Counted from the first letter of the stretch, positions 1 through 8,615 are shown. The stretch: 64,000 nt of DNA from Azospirillum oryzae (GCF_900177515.1 NZ_FXAK01000010.1:310001-374000); one strand, 5' to 3'. The notes: a model not told the origin generated them from the letters alone. Translations and numbers: made by a program.

Positions 1-968
1 CCCTGGCCGCGCACCGTCACCGTGGTCTCGCCGCCGGACAGGATCACGGCGGGAACCGCGGCCGGCTGGCCATGGCGGGCAACCTGCCGGGCGATGCCGG
101 CATGGACCTTGGCGACCTCGCGCGCTTCGCCCTCGATGGCGTCGCCGAGGATGACCGGGGTGTAGCCGCGGTCGCGGGCGAGGGACGCCGCCGCTTCAAG
201 CGCGTCCTGCGGGGTGGCGATGATGGTGGTCTCGGCGCCGCCGAGGCGTGGGTCGCCGGGCTTCGGCGTCTCGTCCTCCGCGGCCGCCAGGAAGGCGGCG
301 ACGGCGGGCGGCGGGGTGATGTTGTATTTGGCCAGGATGGCGCGGGCATCGGCGAAGCTGGTCGGGTCGGGCACGGTCGGGCCGCTGGCGATCACCGACG
401 GGTCGTCGCCCGGCACGTCGGACACCAGCAGCGAGACGACGCGGGCCGGGTGGGCCATGGCGGCGAGCCGGCCGCCCTTCACCGCCGACAGGTGCTTGCG
501 CACGCAGTTCATCTCGCCGATGTCGGCGCCGCTCTTCAGCAGCGCCTTGGCGACGGCGCGCTTGTCCTCCAGCGTGATGCCGGGCGCCGGCAAGGCCAGC
601 AGGGCGGAGCCGCCGCCGGAGATCAGGCACAGTACGAGGTCGTCGGCGGTCAGCCCCTGCACCATGTCGACGATGCGGCGGGCGGCCTCCTGCCCGGCGG
701 CGTCGGGCACCGGGTGGCTGGCCTGCACCACCTCGATCCGCTCGGTCGGCAGGTCGTGGTCGTAACGGGTGACGACGAGGCCGGTCAGCGGCCCCGGCCA
801 ATTGTCCTCCACCGTCTTCGCCATGGCCGCCGCCGCTTTGCCGGCGCCGATGACCACCGTGCGGCCCTTCGGCGGCTGCGGCAGGGCCGCCGGCAGCCGG
901 GTCTCGGCGGTCACCGCGGTGAGGGCCGCCTGGAACAGGTCGTGGAGCAGGGCGTCGGTGCTGGTCAT
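1..968 (-). CDS. Glycerate 2-kinase, MOFRL/GckA (TtuD) family, 3'-truncated by window edge
   Basis: The minus-strand frame starting at the ATG at 968 reads MTSTDALLHDLFQAALTAV and runs without a stop to the window edge, so the C-terminus is missing. Visible are the GAGKAAAAMA glycine-rich segment near residue 43, a YDHDLP/ASHPVPD stretch, and the LISGGGSALL motif, all typical of the GckA/TtuD glycerate kinase family (older name hydroxypyruvate reductase). The enzyme phosphorylates D-glycerate to 2-phosphoglycerate with ATP in the cytoplasm. It lies downstream of glxR and hyi on the same strand, which fits the glyoxylate to tartronate semialdehyde to glycerate route. A palindromic repeat (1065-1196) separates it from glxR. 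Family assignment is firm; the gene symbol is not (ttuD and gckA are both used). Confidence 0.85.
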   Translation of the reverse strand, partial: MTSTDALLHDLFQAALTAVTAETRLPAALPQPPKGRTVVIGAGKAAAAMAKTVEDNWPGPLTGLVVTRYDHDLPTERIEVVQASHPVPDAAGQEAARRIVDMVQGLTADDLVLCLISGGGSALLALPAPGITLEDKRAVAKALLKSGADIGEMNCVRKHLSAVKGGRLAAMAHPARVVSLLVSDVPGDDPSVIASGPTVPDPTSFADARAILAKYNITPPPAVAAFLAAAEDETPKPGDPRLGGAETTIIATPQDALEAAASLARDRGYTPVILGDAIEGEAREVAKVHAGIARQVARHGQPAAVPAVILSGGETTVTVRGQ

Positions 969-1064
969 GGTCGCTCGGGCGTCGTGGAGGCGGGGCGCTT
1001 AGAATGCACGGGAATGCGGGGTTGGCCAATGGTTTGGGTGGGGTGGTGTTTGGTGGGTGGCGCC

Positions 1065-1196
1065 GGTTGCCCCCTCCCTAACCCTCCCCCGCTTCGCGGG
1101 AGAGGGAACTCCGCCGCTTTCGCGCCCACCTCCCTCTACCGCGAAGCGGGGGAGGGAAGGGGCCCATGCGTCAGCATGGGAAGGGAGGGGGCAACC
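1065..1196. repeat. MITE-like palindromic repeat with 15-bp terminal inverted repeats
   Basis: The element is bounded by GGTTGCCCCCTCCCT (1065-1079) and its perfect inverse complement AGGGAGGGGGCAACC (1182-1196). Inside are further inverted pairs (CTCCCCCGCTTCGCGGGAG and CCGCGAAGCGGGGGAGGG). The left 38 bases (from 1069) match those of the element at 52599 with a single difference. It carries no open frame and lies between glxR and the glycerate kinase gene. Confidence 0.7.
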
Positions 1197-1213
1197 CGGC
1201 GCCGAACCTAAGC

Positions 1214-2098
1214 TCACTTCGACCCGACCTCATGCCCGGCCAGCAGCTCCAGCGCGCGGAGCATGCCGGAGTGATCCCAGGCCGAGCCGCCCTGCGCGGC
1301 GCAGGCGTTGAACAGCTGCTGGCAGCTGGCGGTGTGCGGCAGCGACAGGTTCAGCGCCTTGGCGCCGCTCAGCGCCAGGTTCAGGTCCTTCTGGTGCAGC
1401 TCGATGCGGAAGCCGGGGTTGAAGTTGCGGTTGATCATCCGCTCGCCATGGACCTCCAGGATGCGGGAGGAGGCGAAGCCGCCCATCAGCGCCTGACGGA
1501 CCTTGGCCGGATCGGCGCCGGCCTTCGACGCGAACAGCAGGGCCTCGGCCACCGCCTCGATGGTCAGCGCGACGATGATCTGGTTGGCGACCTTGGTGGT
1601 CTGGCCGTCGCCGTTGCCGCCGACCAGCGTAACGTTCTTGCCCATCTTGTCGAACAGCGGCTTGACCGTGTCGAACGCCTCCTGCGGGCCGCCGACCATG
1701 ATGGTCAGCGAGGCGGCCTTGGCCCCGACCTCGCCGCCCGACACCGGGGCGTCGAGGTAGGCGCAGCCCAGGTCGTTGATGCGCTTGGCGTATTCCTTGG
1801 TCTCGATCGGCGAGATCGAGGACATGTCGACCACGATCTTGCCCGACGACAAGCCGGCGGCGACGCCGTTCTCGCCGAACAGGGCGGCGCCGACATGGGG
1901 GGTGTCCGGCACCATGGTGATGATGACCTCGGCCGCTGCCGCGACCTCCGCGCCGCTCGGGCAGGGGATGGCGCCCTTGTCGGTCAGCTCGGCCGGGACC
2001 GGCTTGAGGTCGTGGACATAGAGCGTGTGACCGGCGTCCAGCAGATGCCCCACCATCGGGGTGCCCATGATGCCGAGACCGATGAATCCGACCTTCAT
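1214..2098 (-). CDS. glxR: 2-hydroxy-3-oxopropionate (tartronate semialdehyde) reductase
   Basis: The 294-residue protein is a member of the beta-hydroxyacid dehydrogenase family, the usual size. Residues 5-16 carry the NAD(P)-binding GFIGLGIMGTPM motif, DAPVSGG near 117 is the substrate-binding signature, and GDGQTTKVANQ near 165 holds the catalytic Lys. It reduces tartronate semialdehyde to D-glycerate in the cytoplasm. It is the middle gene of the hyi-glxR-glycerate kinase set, all on the minus strand, which makes the glyoxylate/hydroxypyruvate role more likely than a general 3-hydroxyisobutyrate dehydrogenase. garR would be the equivalent name in the glucarate pathway. Confidence 0.88.
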   Translation of the reverse strand: MKVGFIGLGIMGTPMVGHLLDAGHTLYVHDLKPVPAELTDKGAIPCPSGAEVAAAAEVIITMVPDTPHVGAALFGENGVAAGLSSGKIVVDMSSISPIETKEYAKRINDLGCAYLDAPVSGGEVGAKAASLTIMVGGPQEAFDTVKPLFDKMGKNVTLVGGNGDGQTTKVANQIIVALTIEAVAEALLFASKAGADPAKVRQALMGGFASSRILEVHGERMINRNFNPGFRIELHQKDLNLALSGAKALNLSLPHTASCQQLFNACAAQGGSAWDHSGMLRALELLAGHEVGSK

Positions 2099-2134
2099 GA
2101 CTTTGGTCCTTTCTCGCGTGATGTTGGGGGCGTT

Positions 2135-2941
2135 TCAGGCGGTCGCCGGTTCGGTCCTGTAGGGGGCGAACCAGCCGAGCCCCTCGTCCGTCGTCGTCTT
2201 CGGCTTGTATTCGCAGCCGACCCAGCCGCTGTAGCCGATGGCGTCCAGATGCTTGAACAGGAAGGGATAATTGATCTCGCCGGTGCCGGGCTCATTGCGG
2301 CCGGGGTTGTCGGCCAGCTGGACATGGGCGATGCGGGAGAGGTTGGCCTCGATCGTGCGGGCCAGATCGCCTTCCATGATCTGCATGTGGTAGATGTCGT
2401 ACTGCACGTACAGATTGCCGGAGCCGACCTTGTCGATCAGGTCCAGCGCCTGTTTCGTGCGGGTCAGGTAGAAGCCTGGGATGTCGCGGGTGTTGATCGG
2501 CTCGACCAGCAGCTTGATCCCGGCGCCGGCCAGCGCGTCGGCGGCATAGGCGAGGTTGCCGACCAGCGTGCTTTCGGCCGCGGCGGCGTCCCCGCCCCCG
2601 GCTGTCCCTTGCGGCAGGATGCCGACGAGGCAGTTGACCTGTTTGCAGCCCAGCGTGCCGGCATAGTCGATGGCGCGGGCGACGCCGTCGCGGAATTCCT
2701 GCACGCGGTCGGGCATGATGGCGATGCCGCGCTCGCCGCCGCCCCAGTTGCCGGCCGGCAGATTGTGCAGGACCTGGGTCAGCCCATGCTGGCGCAGCTT
2801 CTCGGCCAGCGCGTCGGCGGGGAAATCATAGGGAAACAGGTACTCGACCCCACGGAAGCCGGCATCGGCCGCCGCGGCGAATCGGTCGAGAAAGGGACGC
2901 TCGTTGTAGAGCATCGTCAGATTGGCGGCGAATTGCACCAT
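2135..2941 (-). CDS. hyi: Hydroxypyruvate isomerase
   Basis: This is a 268-residue xylose-isomerase-like TIM-barrel protein. The start MVQFAANLTMLYNE at 2941 was chosen because it matches the family N-terminus; the open frame extends 65 codons further upstream but that part is not family-like. Recognisable segments are RFAAAADAGFRGVEYLFPYD, a metal-site EPINTRDIPGFYL and the IAHVQLADNPGRNEPGTGE block typical of Hyi. It interconverts hydroxypyruvate and tartronate semialdehyde. It is first in the hyi-glxR-glycerate kinase set. The glyoxylate carboligase (gcl) often found beside these genes is not in the window. It is divergent from fadH, with a 16-base palindrome in between. Confidence 0.88.
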   Translation of the reverse strand: MVQFAANLTMLYNERPFLDRFAAAADAGFRGVEYLFPYDFPADALAEKLRQHGLTQVLHNLPAGNWGGGERGIAIMPDRVQEFRDGVARAIDYAGTLGCKQVNCLVGILPQGTAGGGDAAAAESTLVGNLAYAADALAGAGIKLLVEPINTRDIPGFYLTRTKQALDLIDKVGSGNLYVQYDIYHMQIMEGDLARTIEANLSRIAHVQLADNPGRNEPGTGEINYPFLFKHLDAIGYSGWVGCEYKPKTTTDEGLGWFAPYRTEPATA

Positions 2942-3119
2942 GACCGAACTCCCGGTTACGCGAATTGGCCGCCGCGGATGGAGGGGCGGCCCTTGGGAAG
3001 GGAGCTTGACCGCCGCGCAGGCCCTTGAGCCAGTTCGCCGGACGGCTTTTTCACACAGCGGAAAGCGGGATGCGCGAACGATCGGGCCGCATGGGCGTTG
3101 GCGGTGGTTACGGAACGTA

Positions 3120-3137
3120 GTTGACGCATACGTCAAC
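3120..3137. promoter_or_regulatory. Palindromic operator candidate GTTGACG-N4-CGTCAAC between hyi and fadH
   Basis: Two perfect 7-base arms, GTTGACG (3120-3126) and CGTCAAC (3131-3137), are separated by CATA. The site sits in the divergent hyi/fadH intergenic region, 83 bases before the fadH start and 179 before hyi. It looks like a dimer-binding site. The regulator cannot be named from the window; the shape is similar to sites of fatty-acid/branched-chain acyl-CoA regulators of alphaproteobacteria. Confidence 0.5.
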
Positions 3138-3219
3138 CTGAACTAGGCTTCGCACCGTCAATCATCCGTCTGCCTAGCGCCGCAAGAAGCGCGGGTTCCA
3201 TAACCGGAGGAAGCGTCCC

Positions 3220-5286
3220 GTGACCCAGCCTGCGCCCCAGCCCTATCCGCATCTGCTGGCCCCGCTCGATCTCGGCTTCACGGTGCTGAAGAACCGGGTG
3301 CTGATGGGGTCGATGCACACCGGGCTGGAGGATCGGCGCCGCCATTTCCCGCGGCTGGCTGCCTATTTCGCCGAGCGGGCGCGCGGCGGGGTCGGGCTGA
3401 TGGTGACCGGCGGTTTCTCCCCCAATGTGGAGGGATGGCTGTCGCCCTTCGGCTCCACCCTGGCGCGGCATGGTGCGGCGCGGGCGCACCGGGTCATCAC
3501 CGATGCGGTGCATGCCGAAGATGGCAAGATCGCGCTTCAGATCCTGCATGCCGGCCGCTATGCCTACAGCCCGCTGTCGGTGGCGCCGTCGCGCATCAAG
3601 TCGCCGATCACGCCCTTCACGCCGCGCGCCCTGACCGGGCGGGGGGTGGAGCGCCAGATCCGCGCCTATGTCCGCTGTGCCGAACTGGCGCGCGAGGCCG
3701 GCTATGACGGGGTGGAGGTGATGGGGTCGGAAGGCTACCTCATCAACCAGTTCCTGGTGACCCACACCAACCAGCGCACCGACAAATGGGGCGGCGCTTA
3801 CGAGAACCGCATGCGCTTTCCGGTGGAGATCGTGTCGCGCATGCGCGAGGCGGTCGGACGCGATTTCATCATCATCTACCGGCTGTCGATGCTGGACCTG
3901 ATCCCCGACGGCAGCAGTTGGGAGGAGGTGGTGCAGCTTGCCCAGGCCATCGAGCGGGCCGGGGCCACCATCATCAACACCGGCATCGGCTGGCACGAGG
4001 CGCGGGTGCCGACCATCGCCACCAGCGTGCCGCGCGCCAACTTCGCCTGGGTGACGGGCAAGCTGAAGGGTGCCCTGTTGGATCGGGGGATATCGATCCC
4101 GCTCTGCACCACCAACCGCATCAACACGCCCGAGGTCGGCGACGCGGTGATCGGTGAGGGGCTGGCCGACATGGTGTCGATGGCGCGGCCCTTTCTGGCC
4201 GATCCGGACTTCGTTGCCAAGGCGGCGGCGGGCAAGCCGGAGGCGATCAACACCTGCATCGCCTGCAACCAGGCCTGCCTGGACCACATCTTCTCCGGCA
4301 AGACGGCCAGCTGTCTGGTCAACCCGCGCGCCTGCCACGAGACGGAGCTGGTGATCGTCCCCGCCGTCAAGCGCAAGCGCGTCGCCGTGGTCGGCGCGGG
4401 TCCGGCCGGCCTCGCCTGCGCCACCACGGCGGCGGAACGCGGGCACGAGGTCCATCTGTTCGACGCGGCCGATGAGATCGGCGGTCAGTTCAACATGGCC
4501 AAGCTGATCCCCGGCAAGGAGGAGTTCCACGAGACGCTGCGCTATTTCCGCAACCGGCTGGCGGAGACGGGGGTGGCGCTGCATCTGGGGCGGCGGGTGA
4601 CGACCGATGACTTGACGGGTGGCGGGTTCGACGAGGTGGTGCTGGCGACCGGGGTGGTGCCGCGCGACCCGAAGATCCCCGGCCAGGACCACCCCAAGGT
4701 GCTGACCTACGTCGACGTGCTGCGCGGCGCCAAGCCGGTGGGGCGGCGCGTCGCGGTGGTGGGGGCCGGCGGTATCGGCTTCGACGTCAGCGAATTCCTG
4801 GCGCAGGAGGCGCCGTCGCCCAGCCTCGACCCGGCGCTGTGGCGCGCCGAATGGGGGGTGGCCGACCCGGCCGAGGCGCGCGGCGGCGTCGCCGGCGTCC
4901 GCCCGCACCTGACGCCGCCAGCCCGCGAGATCGTGCTGCTCCAGCGCAAGGCGACCAAGCCCGGCGCCGGCTTGGGCAAGACCACCGGCTGGATCCATCG
5001 GGCGCAGTTGAAGATGAAGAACATCAAGGCGCTGGCCGGCGTGAATTACGAGCGCATCGACGACGAGGGGCTGACCATCAGCTTCGGCGAGAAGCGCGAG
5101 CGGGTGCAGACGCTGGCCGTCGACAGCATCGTGCTGTGCACCGGTCAGGAGCCGCTGCGCGAGCTGCAGGCTCCGCTGGAGGCCGCCGGCATCGCCGTCC
5201 ACCTGATCGGCGGTGCCGACGTCGCGGCGGAGCTGGACGCCAAGCGCGCCATCGCCCAGGGGACGACGCTGGCGGCGGGGCTGTAA
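3220..5286 (+). CDS. fadH: 2,4-dienoyl-CoA reductase (NADPH), FMN/FAD/4Fe-4S type
   Basis: This 688-residue protein has the full FadH architecture. An N-terminal old-yellow-enzyme TIM barrel (about 1-370) includes ILHAGRYAY, GVEVMGSEGYLINQF and TIINTGIGWHEAR. The 4Fe-4S cysteines are in CIACNQACLDHIF and SCLVNPRAC (about 345-375). A C-terminal FAD/NADPH half has GAGPAGLACA and GAGGIGFDVSEF. It reduces the 2-trans,4-trans double bonds of dienoyl-CoA during beta-oxidation of unsaturated fatty acids. The start is a GTG preceded by CCGGAGGAAG with good spacing. It is close to E. coli FadH through its whole length by recall. It is a single-gene unit divergent from hyi. Confidence 0.93.
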   Translation: MTQPAPQPYPHLLAPLDLGFTVLKNRVLMGSMHTGLEDRRRHFPRLAAYFAERARGGVGLMVTGGFSPNVEGWLSPFGSTLARHGAARAHRVITDAVHAEDGKIALQILHAGRYAYSPLSVAPSRIKSPITPFTPRALTGRGVERQIRAYVRCAELAREAGYDGVEVMGSEGYLINQFLVTHTNQRTDKWGGAYENRMRFPVEIVSRMREAVGRDFIIIYRLSMLDLIPDGSSWEEVVQLAQAIERAGATIINTGIGWHEARVPTIATSVPRANFAWVTGKLKGALLDRGISIPLCTTNRINTPEVGDAVIGEGLADMVSMARPFLADPDFVAKAAAGKPEAINTCIACNQACLDHIFSGKTASCLVNPRACHETELVIVPAVKRKRVAVVGAGPAGLACATTAAERGHEVHLFDAADEIGGQFNMAKLIPGKEEFHETLRYFRNRLAETGVALHLGRRVTTDDLTGGGFDEVVLATGVVPRDPKIPGQDHPKVLTYVDVLRGAKPVGRRVAVVGAGGIGFDVSEFLAQEAPSPSLDPALWRAEWGVADPAEARGGVAGVRPHLTPPAREIVLLQRKATKPGAGLGKTTGWIHRAQLKMKNIKALAGVNYERIDDEGLTISFGEKRERVQTLAVDSIVLCTGQEPLRELQAPLEAAGIAVHLIGGADVAAELDAKRAIAQGTTLAAGL

Positions 5287-5385
5287 CGGCGTCGCGCCCT
5301 CTCTCCACAGCCATGGCGGGAGTGGGGGCGCCTTTGTCACACCCATGGGCGGATGCGTCACGAGCGAAATTGCTTGCCGTTCCAG

Positions 5386-5400
5386 CTGATATATTAATAT
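5386..5400 (+). promoter_or_regulatory. Hexuronate GntR operator, site A (upstream of gntR-1)
   Basis: The sequence CTGATATATTAATAT contains the perfect palindrome ATATTAATAT at 5391-5400. The same 15 bases occur at sites B and C. It lies 35 bases before the gntR-1 start, suggesting autoregulation. It stands out as an AT island in very GC-rich DNA. Confidence 0.75.
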
Positions 5401-5434
5401 TCTGTGGCATTCGCTTCTGAGGAGGCTGGACGCC

Positions 5435-6259
5435 ATGCCATCGGGCAACCCGCCGGCCAAAACCGGTTCCATTGCGACTCCCCCACCATCGACGACGCCG
5501 ATCCTGCCGGCCAAGGCCACTCCGCTCCTGAGCCGCCCGCCGGCACGCCGGGACATGCGGCGCGGTCCGACCGCCGCCGACGCCATCCACCGCGACCTGC
5601 GGGCGGAGATCGTGTCGCTGAAACGCAAGCCGGGCGAACCCATCGCCGAGAAACAGGTCGCCGAGGCCTATGGCGTCAGCCGCACGCCGGTGCGCGAGGC
5701 GGTGCTGCGGCTGGCGGACGAGGGGCTGATCGAGATTTTCCCGCAGTCCGGCACCTTCGTCGCCCGCATACCCTTGGGCGCCCTGCCGGAAGCCGGCGTG
5801 ATCCGCAAGGTGCTGGAGCGGGCGACCGTGCGCTTCGCCGCCGAGCGCGCCACCCGCAGCCAGATCGCGGCGCTCCGCGCCTGCCTGGAACAGCAGCGCG
5901 AGGTCGATGCGGAGGGCGACGCCGACGGCTTCCATCAGGCCGACGAGGCGTTCCACGCCCAGATCACCGAGATGGCGGGATATCCCGGCTTCTGGGGCAT
6001 CATCCAGCAGGCCAAGGTCCAGCTCGACCGCTGCCGCCGCCTGACCCTGCCGGTTCCCGGCCGCATGCGCACCGTCATCGCCGAGCATGAGGCCATCGTC
6101 GAGGCCATCGCCGGGCACGACCCCGACCGCGCCGAACAGAGCCTGATCCGGCATCTGGACAATCTGCAGATCACGGTGGACGACGTGCGCAACGCCGCCC
6201 CGCTCTATTTCTCCGGCAGCCTGACCGACGGGATTGCCCTTCCGGACGGAGCACCCTGA
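5435..6259 (+). CDS. GntR-family transcriptional regulator with FCD domain (paralog 1)
   Basis: This 274-residue repressor-type protein has a low-complexity Pro/Thr-rich N-tail (about 1-45). A winged-helix GntR domain follows (AIHRDLRAEIVSLKRKPGE ... EAYGVSRTPVREAVLRLADEG). The all-helical FCD effector domain keeps the metal-ligand histidines in DEAFHAQI, EHEAIVEAI and RHLDN. It is strongly similar to the proteins at 27703 and 31258, with an identical SRTPVREA recognition helix. Site A lies just upstream and a strong GAGGAGG ribosome site precedes the ATG. Its stop overlaps the start of the downstream oxidoreductase, so the two are co-translated. Predicted role: sensing a hexuronate or a breakdown product. 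Confidence 0.85.
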   Translation: MPSGNPPAKTGSIATPPPSTTPILPAKATPLLSRPPARRDMRRGPTAADAIHRDLRAEIVSLKRKPGEPIAEKQVAEAYGVSRTPVREAVLRLADEGLIEIFPQSGTFVARIPLGALPEAGVIRKVLERATVRFAAERATRSQIAALRACLEQQREVDAEGDADGFHQADEAFHAQITEMAGYPGFWGIIQQAKVQLDRCRRLTLPVPGRMRTVIAEHEAIVEAIAGHDPDRAEQSLIRHLDNLQITVDDVRNAAPLYFSGSLTDGIALPDGAP

Positions 6260-7314
6260 TGACGAACAATCCCCGCCGCCGCGTCGGCGTCATCGGGCTG
6301 GGCATGGCCTCGCCGCCGCATGCGCAGAGCCTGATTGATCTGGCCGGCCGGGTGGAGGTGGCGGGCTGCTTCAGCCCGTCGGCCGAACGCCGCGCCGCCT
6401 TCGCCGCCCGCCACGGCCTGCCGGTGGTCGACCGGCTGGAGACGCTGCTGGAGGACCCGGCGCTGTCGGCCGTCCTGCTGCTGACCCCGCCCGACACCCA
6501 TGCCGATCTGGTGGCGCGCTGCGCCGCCGCCGGCAAGCATGTGCTGCTGGAAAAGCCGCTGGACGCCACCCCGGAGGGGGCGCGGGCGGTGGTCTCGGCG
6601 ATGGAGGCGGCCGGGCTGACGCTGGGCGTCATACTGCAGCACCGCTTCCGGGCGTCGGTGGAGCGGCTGGCCGGGCTGATGCGCGACGGCGCGCTGGGCC
6701 GCCCGCTGACGGCGGCGGTGTCGGTGCGCTGGTGGCGCGACGCCGCCTATTACGCCCAGCCCGGTCGGGGGAAGAAGGCGCGCGATGGCGGCGGCGTGCT
6801 GCTGACCCAGGCGATCCACACGCTGGACGGCTTCGTCAGCCTGCTCGGGCTGCCTGACGAGGTCGCCGGATTCGCCGCGACGAGTGTTTTGCGCAGCCCG
6901 GACACGGGAATGGATACCGAGGATGTGGTTGCCGCCGCGCTCCGCTACGGCAACGGCATGCTGGCGACCGTCGATGCCACCACCGCCGCCTATCCCGGCT
7001 ATCCGGAGCGGATCGAGATCGCCGGCACCGGCGGCTCGGCCGTGCTGGCCGGCGACCGGCTGGAGGTGCAGCTGGTGACCGGCGAGCGCATCGTCGAAGG
7101 GCGGGACGGCGCCACGCTGGGCGGCGGGGCCGACCCGATGGCCTTCTCCCACCAGCACCACCGCGCCGTGCTGTCCGACTTCCTCGACGCGCTCGACCAG
7201 GGGCGCCGGCCGCGGGTGGACGGGCGCGAGGCGCTGAAGGTCCATCGGCTGATCGAAGCGCTGCTGCAGGCGGCGGACAGCGGGCGAACCGTCGCGGTGG
7301 GCGAGCCGGCGTAA
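6259..7314 (+). CDS. Gfo/Idh/MocA-family NAD(P)-dependent oxidoreductase
   Basis: The 351-residue protein has an N-terminal Rossmann domain (RVGVIGLGMASPPHAQ, residues 8-23), the LLEKPLDAT motif with the catalytic Lys near 98, and a C-terminal alpha/beta domain with GGGVLLTQAIHTLD carrying the conserved His. It oxidises or reduces a sugar, sugar acid or polyol; the substrate cannot be read from sequence. Its start overlaps the stop of gntR-1 by one base, and dctPQM with its own operator follows. Because the window has isomerase (uxaC) and dehydratase (uxaA) genes but no uxaB/uxuB reductase, this enzyme is a candidate for the missing uronate reduction step; that is inference only. Confidence 0.82.
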   Translation: MTNNPRRRVGVIGLGMASPPHAQSLIDLAGRVEVAGCFSPSAERRAAFAARHGLPVVDRLETLLEDPALSAVLLLTPPDTHADLVARCAAAGKHVLLEKPLDATPEGARAVVSAMEAAGLTLGVILQHRFRASVERLAGLMRDGALGRPLTAAVSVRWWRDAAYYAQPGRGKKARDGGGVLLTQAIHTLDGFVSLLGLPDEVAGFAATSVLRSPDTGMDTEDVVAAALRYGNGMLATVDATTAAYPGYPERIEIAGTGGSAVLAGDRLEVQLVTGERIVEGRDGATLGGGADPMAFSHQHHRAVLSDFLDALDQGRRPRVDGREALKVHRLIEALLQAADSGRTVAVGEPA

Positions 7315-7442
7315 GGGAGTGCCACCCCTGTCGCTCCGCCACCGCCGGGGGTATGATCGATGAGGGGCCGAACAGATGATGGAAGGCGTCCGAGATTTCG
7401 TTCCCGGATGGCTTCGATCCCGATTGCTGAGGCCTCCAACAT

Positions 7443-7457
7443 CTGATATATTAATAT
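7443..7457 (+). promoter_or_regulatory. Hexuronate GntR operator, site B (upstream of dctP)
   Basis: The sequence CTGATATATTAATAT is followed by AAC, so the palindrome extends to TATATTAATATA (7447-7458). It is identical over 15 bases to sites A and C. It lies 120 bases before the dctP start in a 262-base intergenic region that holds no gene. Confidence 0.75.
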
Positions 7458-7576
7458 AACCGAACGCGACGATGACGGCTGCAGGCCGTCCGCTCACCGA
7501 CTAACCCCGCACGGTTCATGCCGGAACCGCTTTGGCCGTGGCGGACGCACCAATAAGACCAAATGAGGAAACGAGC

Positions 7577-8557
7577 ATGAAATCCTTTGTGACGCTGCTG
7601 GCCTCCACCGCCATGGCCCTGATCGCCGGCCTGTCGGCGGCGAACGCCCAGCAGGTGACGCTGCGGTCGGCGGAAATCCATCCCGACGGCTATCCGACCG
7701 TCGAAGCCGTCAAGTATATGGGCGAGCTGCTCTCCAAGGAGACCAACGGCCGGATCAACATCAAGGTCTTCCCGTCGGGCCAGCTGGGCGAGGAGAAGGA
7801 CACCATCCAGCAGACGCAGTTCGGCGTCATCGACATGAACCGCATCAATTTCGCGGCGCTGAACAACATTGTTCCCGAGACCCGCATCCCGGCCCTGCCG
7901 TTCCTGTTCCGCTCGGTCGATCACATGCACAAGGTGCTGGACGGCGCGATCGGCGACGAGATCCTGAAGGCCTTCGAATCGCATGGCATGATCGGGCTGG
8001 CCTATTACGACTCCGGCGCCCGCAGCTTCTACAACAGCAAGCGCCCGATCAAGACGCTGGCCGACATGAAGGGCCTGAAGCTGCGCGTGCAGCAGTCGGA
8101 CCTGTTCATCGATCTGGTCAAGGCGCTGGGTGCCAATCCGACGCCGATGCCCTACGGCGAGGTCTACAGCGGCCTGCAGACCGGCGTCGTCGATGGCGCG
8201 GAGAACAACTGGCCGAGCTATCAGAGCAGCCATCACTATGAGGTCGCCAAGTTCTATTCGCTGACCGAGCACTCGATGGTGCCGGAAGTGCTGGTGATGT
8301 CGAAGAAGACCTACGACAAGATGTCGAAGGACGATCAGGCGCTGATCCGCAAGGCGGCCAAGGAGTCCGTCGCCAAGATGCGCGAGCTGTGGCAGGCCAA
8401 CGAGAAGAAGTCGGAGGCCGTCGTCCGCGAGGCCGGCGTCCAGATCAACGAGATCGACAAGGCCGAATTCGAAAAGGCCGTCGAGCCTGTCTATGCCAAG
8501 TACGTCACCGATCCGAAGATGAAGGACCTCGTCGCGCGCATCCGCGCCGTCAAGTGA
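7577..8557 (+). CDS. dctP: TRAP transporter solute-binding protein, DctP family
   Basis: This 326-residue periplasmic protein has a clear Sec signal peptide (MKSFVTLLASTAMALIAGLS, cleavage after ANA near residue 25). The start at 7577 was preferred over an in-frame codon at 7532 because it is preceded by TGAGGAAACG and begins with the signal peptide. Family marks include KVFPSGQLGEEKDTI, the region with the conserved Arg that binds the carboxylate (GLKLRVQQSD), and EVYSGLQTGVVDGAENNWPSY. It binds an organic acid, most likely a uronate given site B and the neighbouring GntR regulator, and delivers it to DctQM. A strong hairpin follows before dctQ, which would keep this component in excess. Confidence 0.9.
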   Translation: MKSFVTLLASTAMALIAGLSAANAQQVTLRSAEIHPDGYPTVEAVKYMGELLSKETNGRINIKVFPSGQLGEEKDTIQQTQFGVIDMNRINFAALNNIVPETRIPALPFLFRSVDHMHKVLDGAIGDEILKAFESHGMIGLAYYDSGARSFYNSKRPIKTLADMKGLKLRVQQSDLFIDLVKALGANPTPMPYGEVYSGLQTGVVDGAENNWPSYQSSHHYEVAKFYSLTEHSMVPEVLVMSKKTYDKMSKDDQALIRKAAKESVAKMRELWQANEKKSEAVVREAGVQINEIDKAEFEKAVEPVYAKYVTDPKMKDLVARIRAVK

Positions 8558-8569
8558 GGCCTCTCTCCC

Positions 8570-8597
8570 CCGCGCCGGCTTCGGCCGGCGCGGTTTT
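8570..8597 (+). terminator. Strong hairpin with T-run between dctP and dctQ (attenuator)
   Basis: The stem CCGCGCCGGC / GCCGGCGCGG (8570-8579, 8584-8593) is a perfect 10 base pairs with a TTCG tetraloop followed by TTTT. Placed inside the operon, it likely acts as a partial terminator or mRNA 3'-end stabiliser, lowering membrane-subunit expression relative to the binding protein. Confidence 0.75.
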
Positions 8598-8615
8598 CCC
8601 GTGCGGAGTCCCTTC

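Noticed and set aside
1166..3028. 620-codon plus-strand open frame across glxR and hyi
   Set aside because: It spans two genes and a repeat in antisense; composition is that of a shadow.
3133..5643. 836-codon open frame opposite fadH
   Set aside because: Shadow of fadH; no conserved motif.
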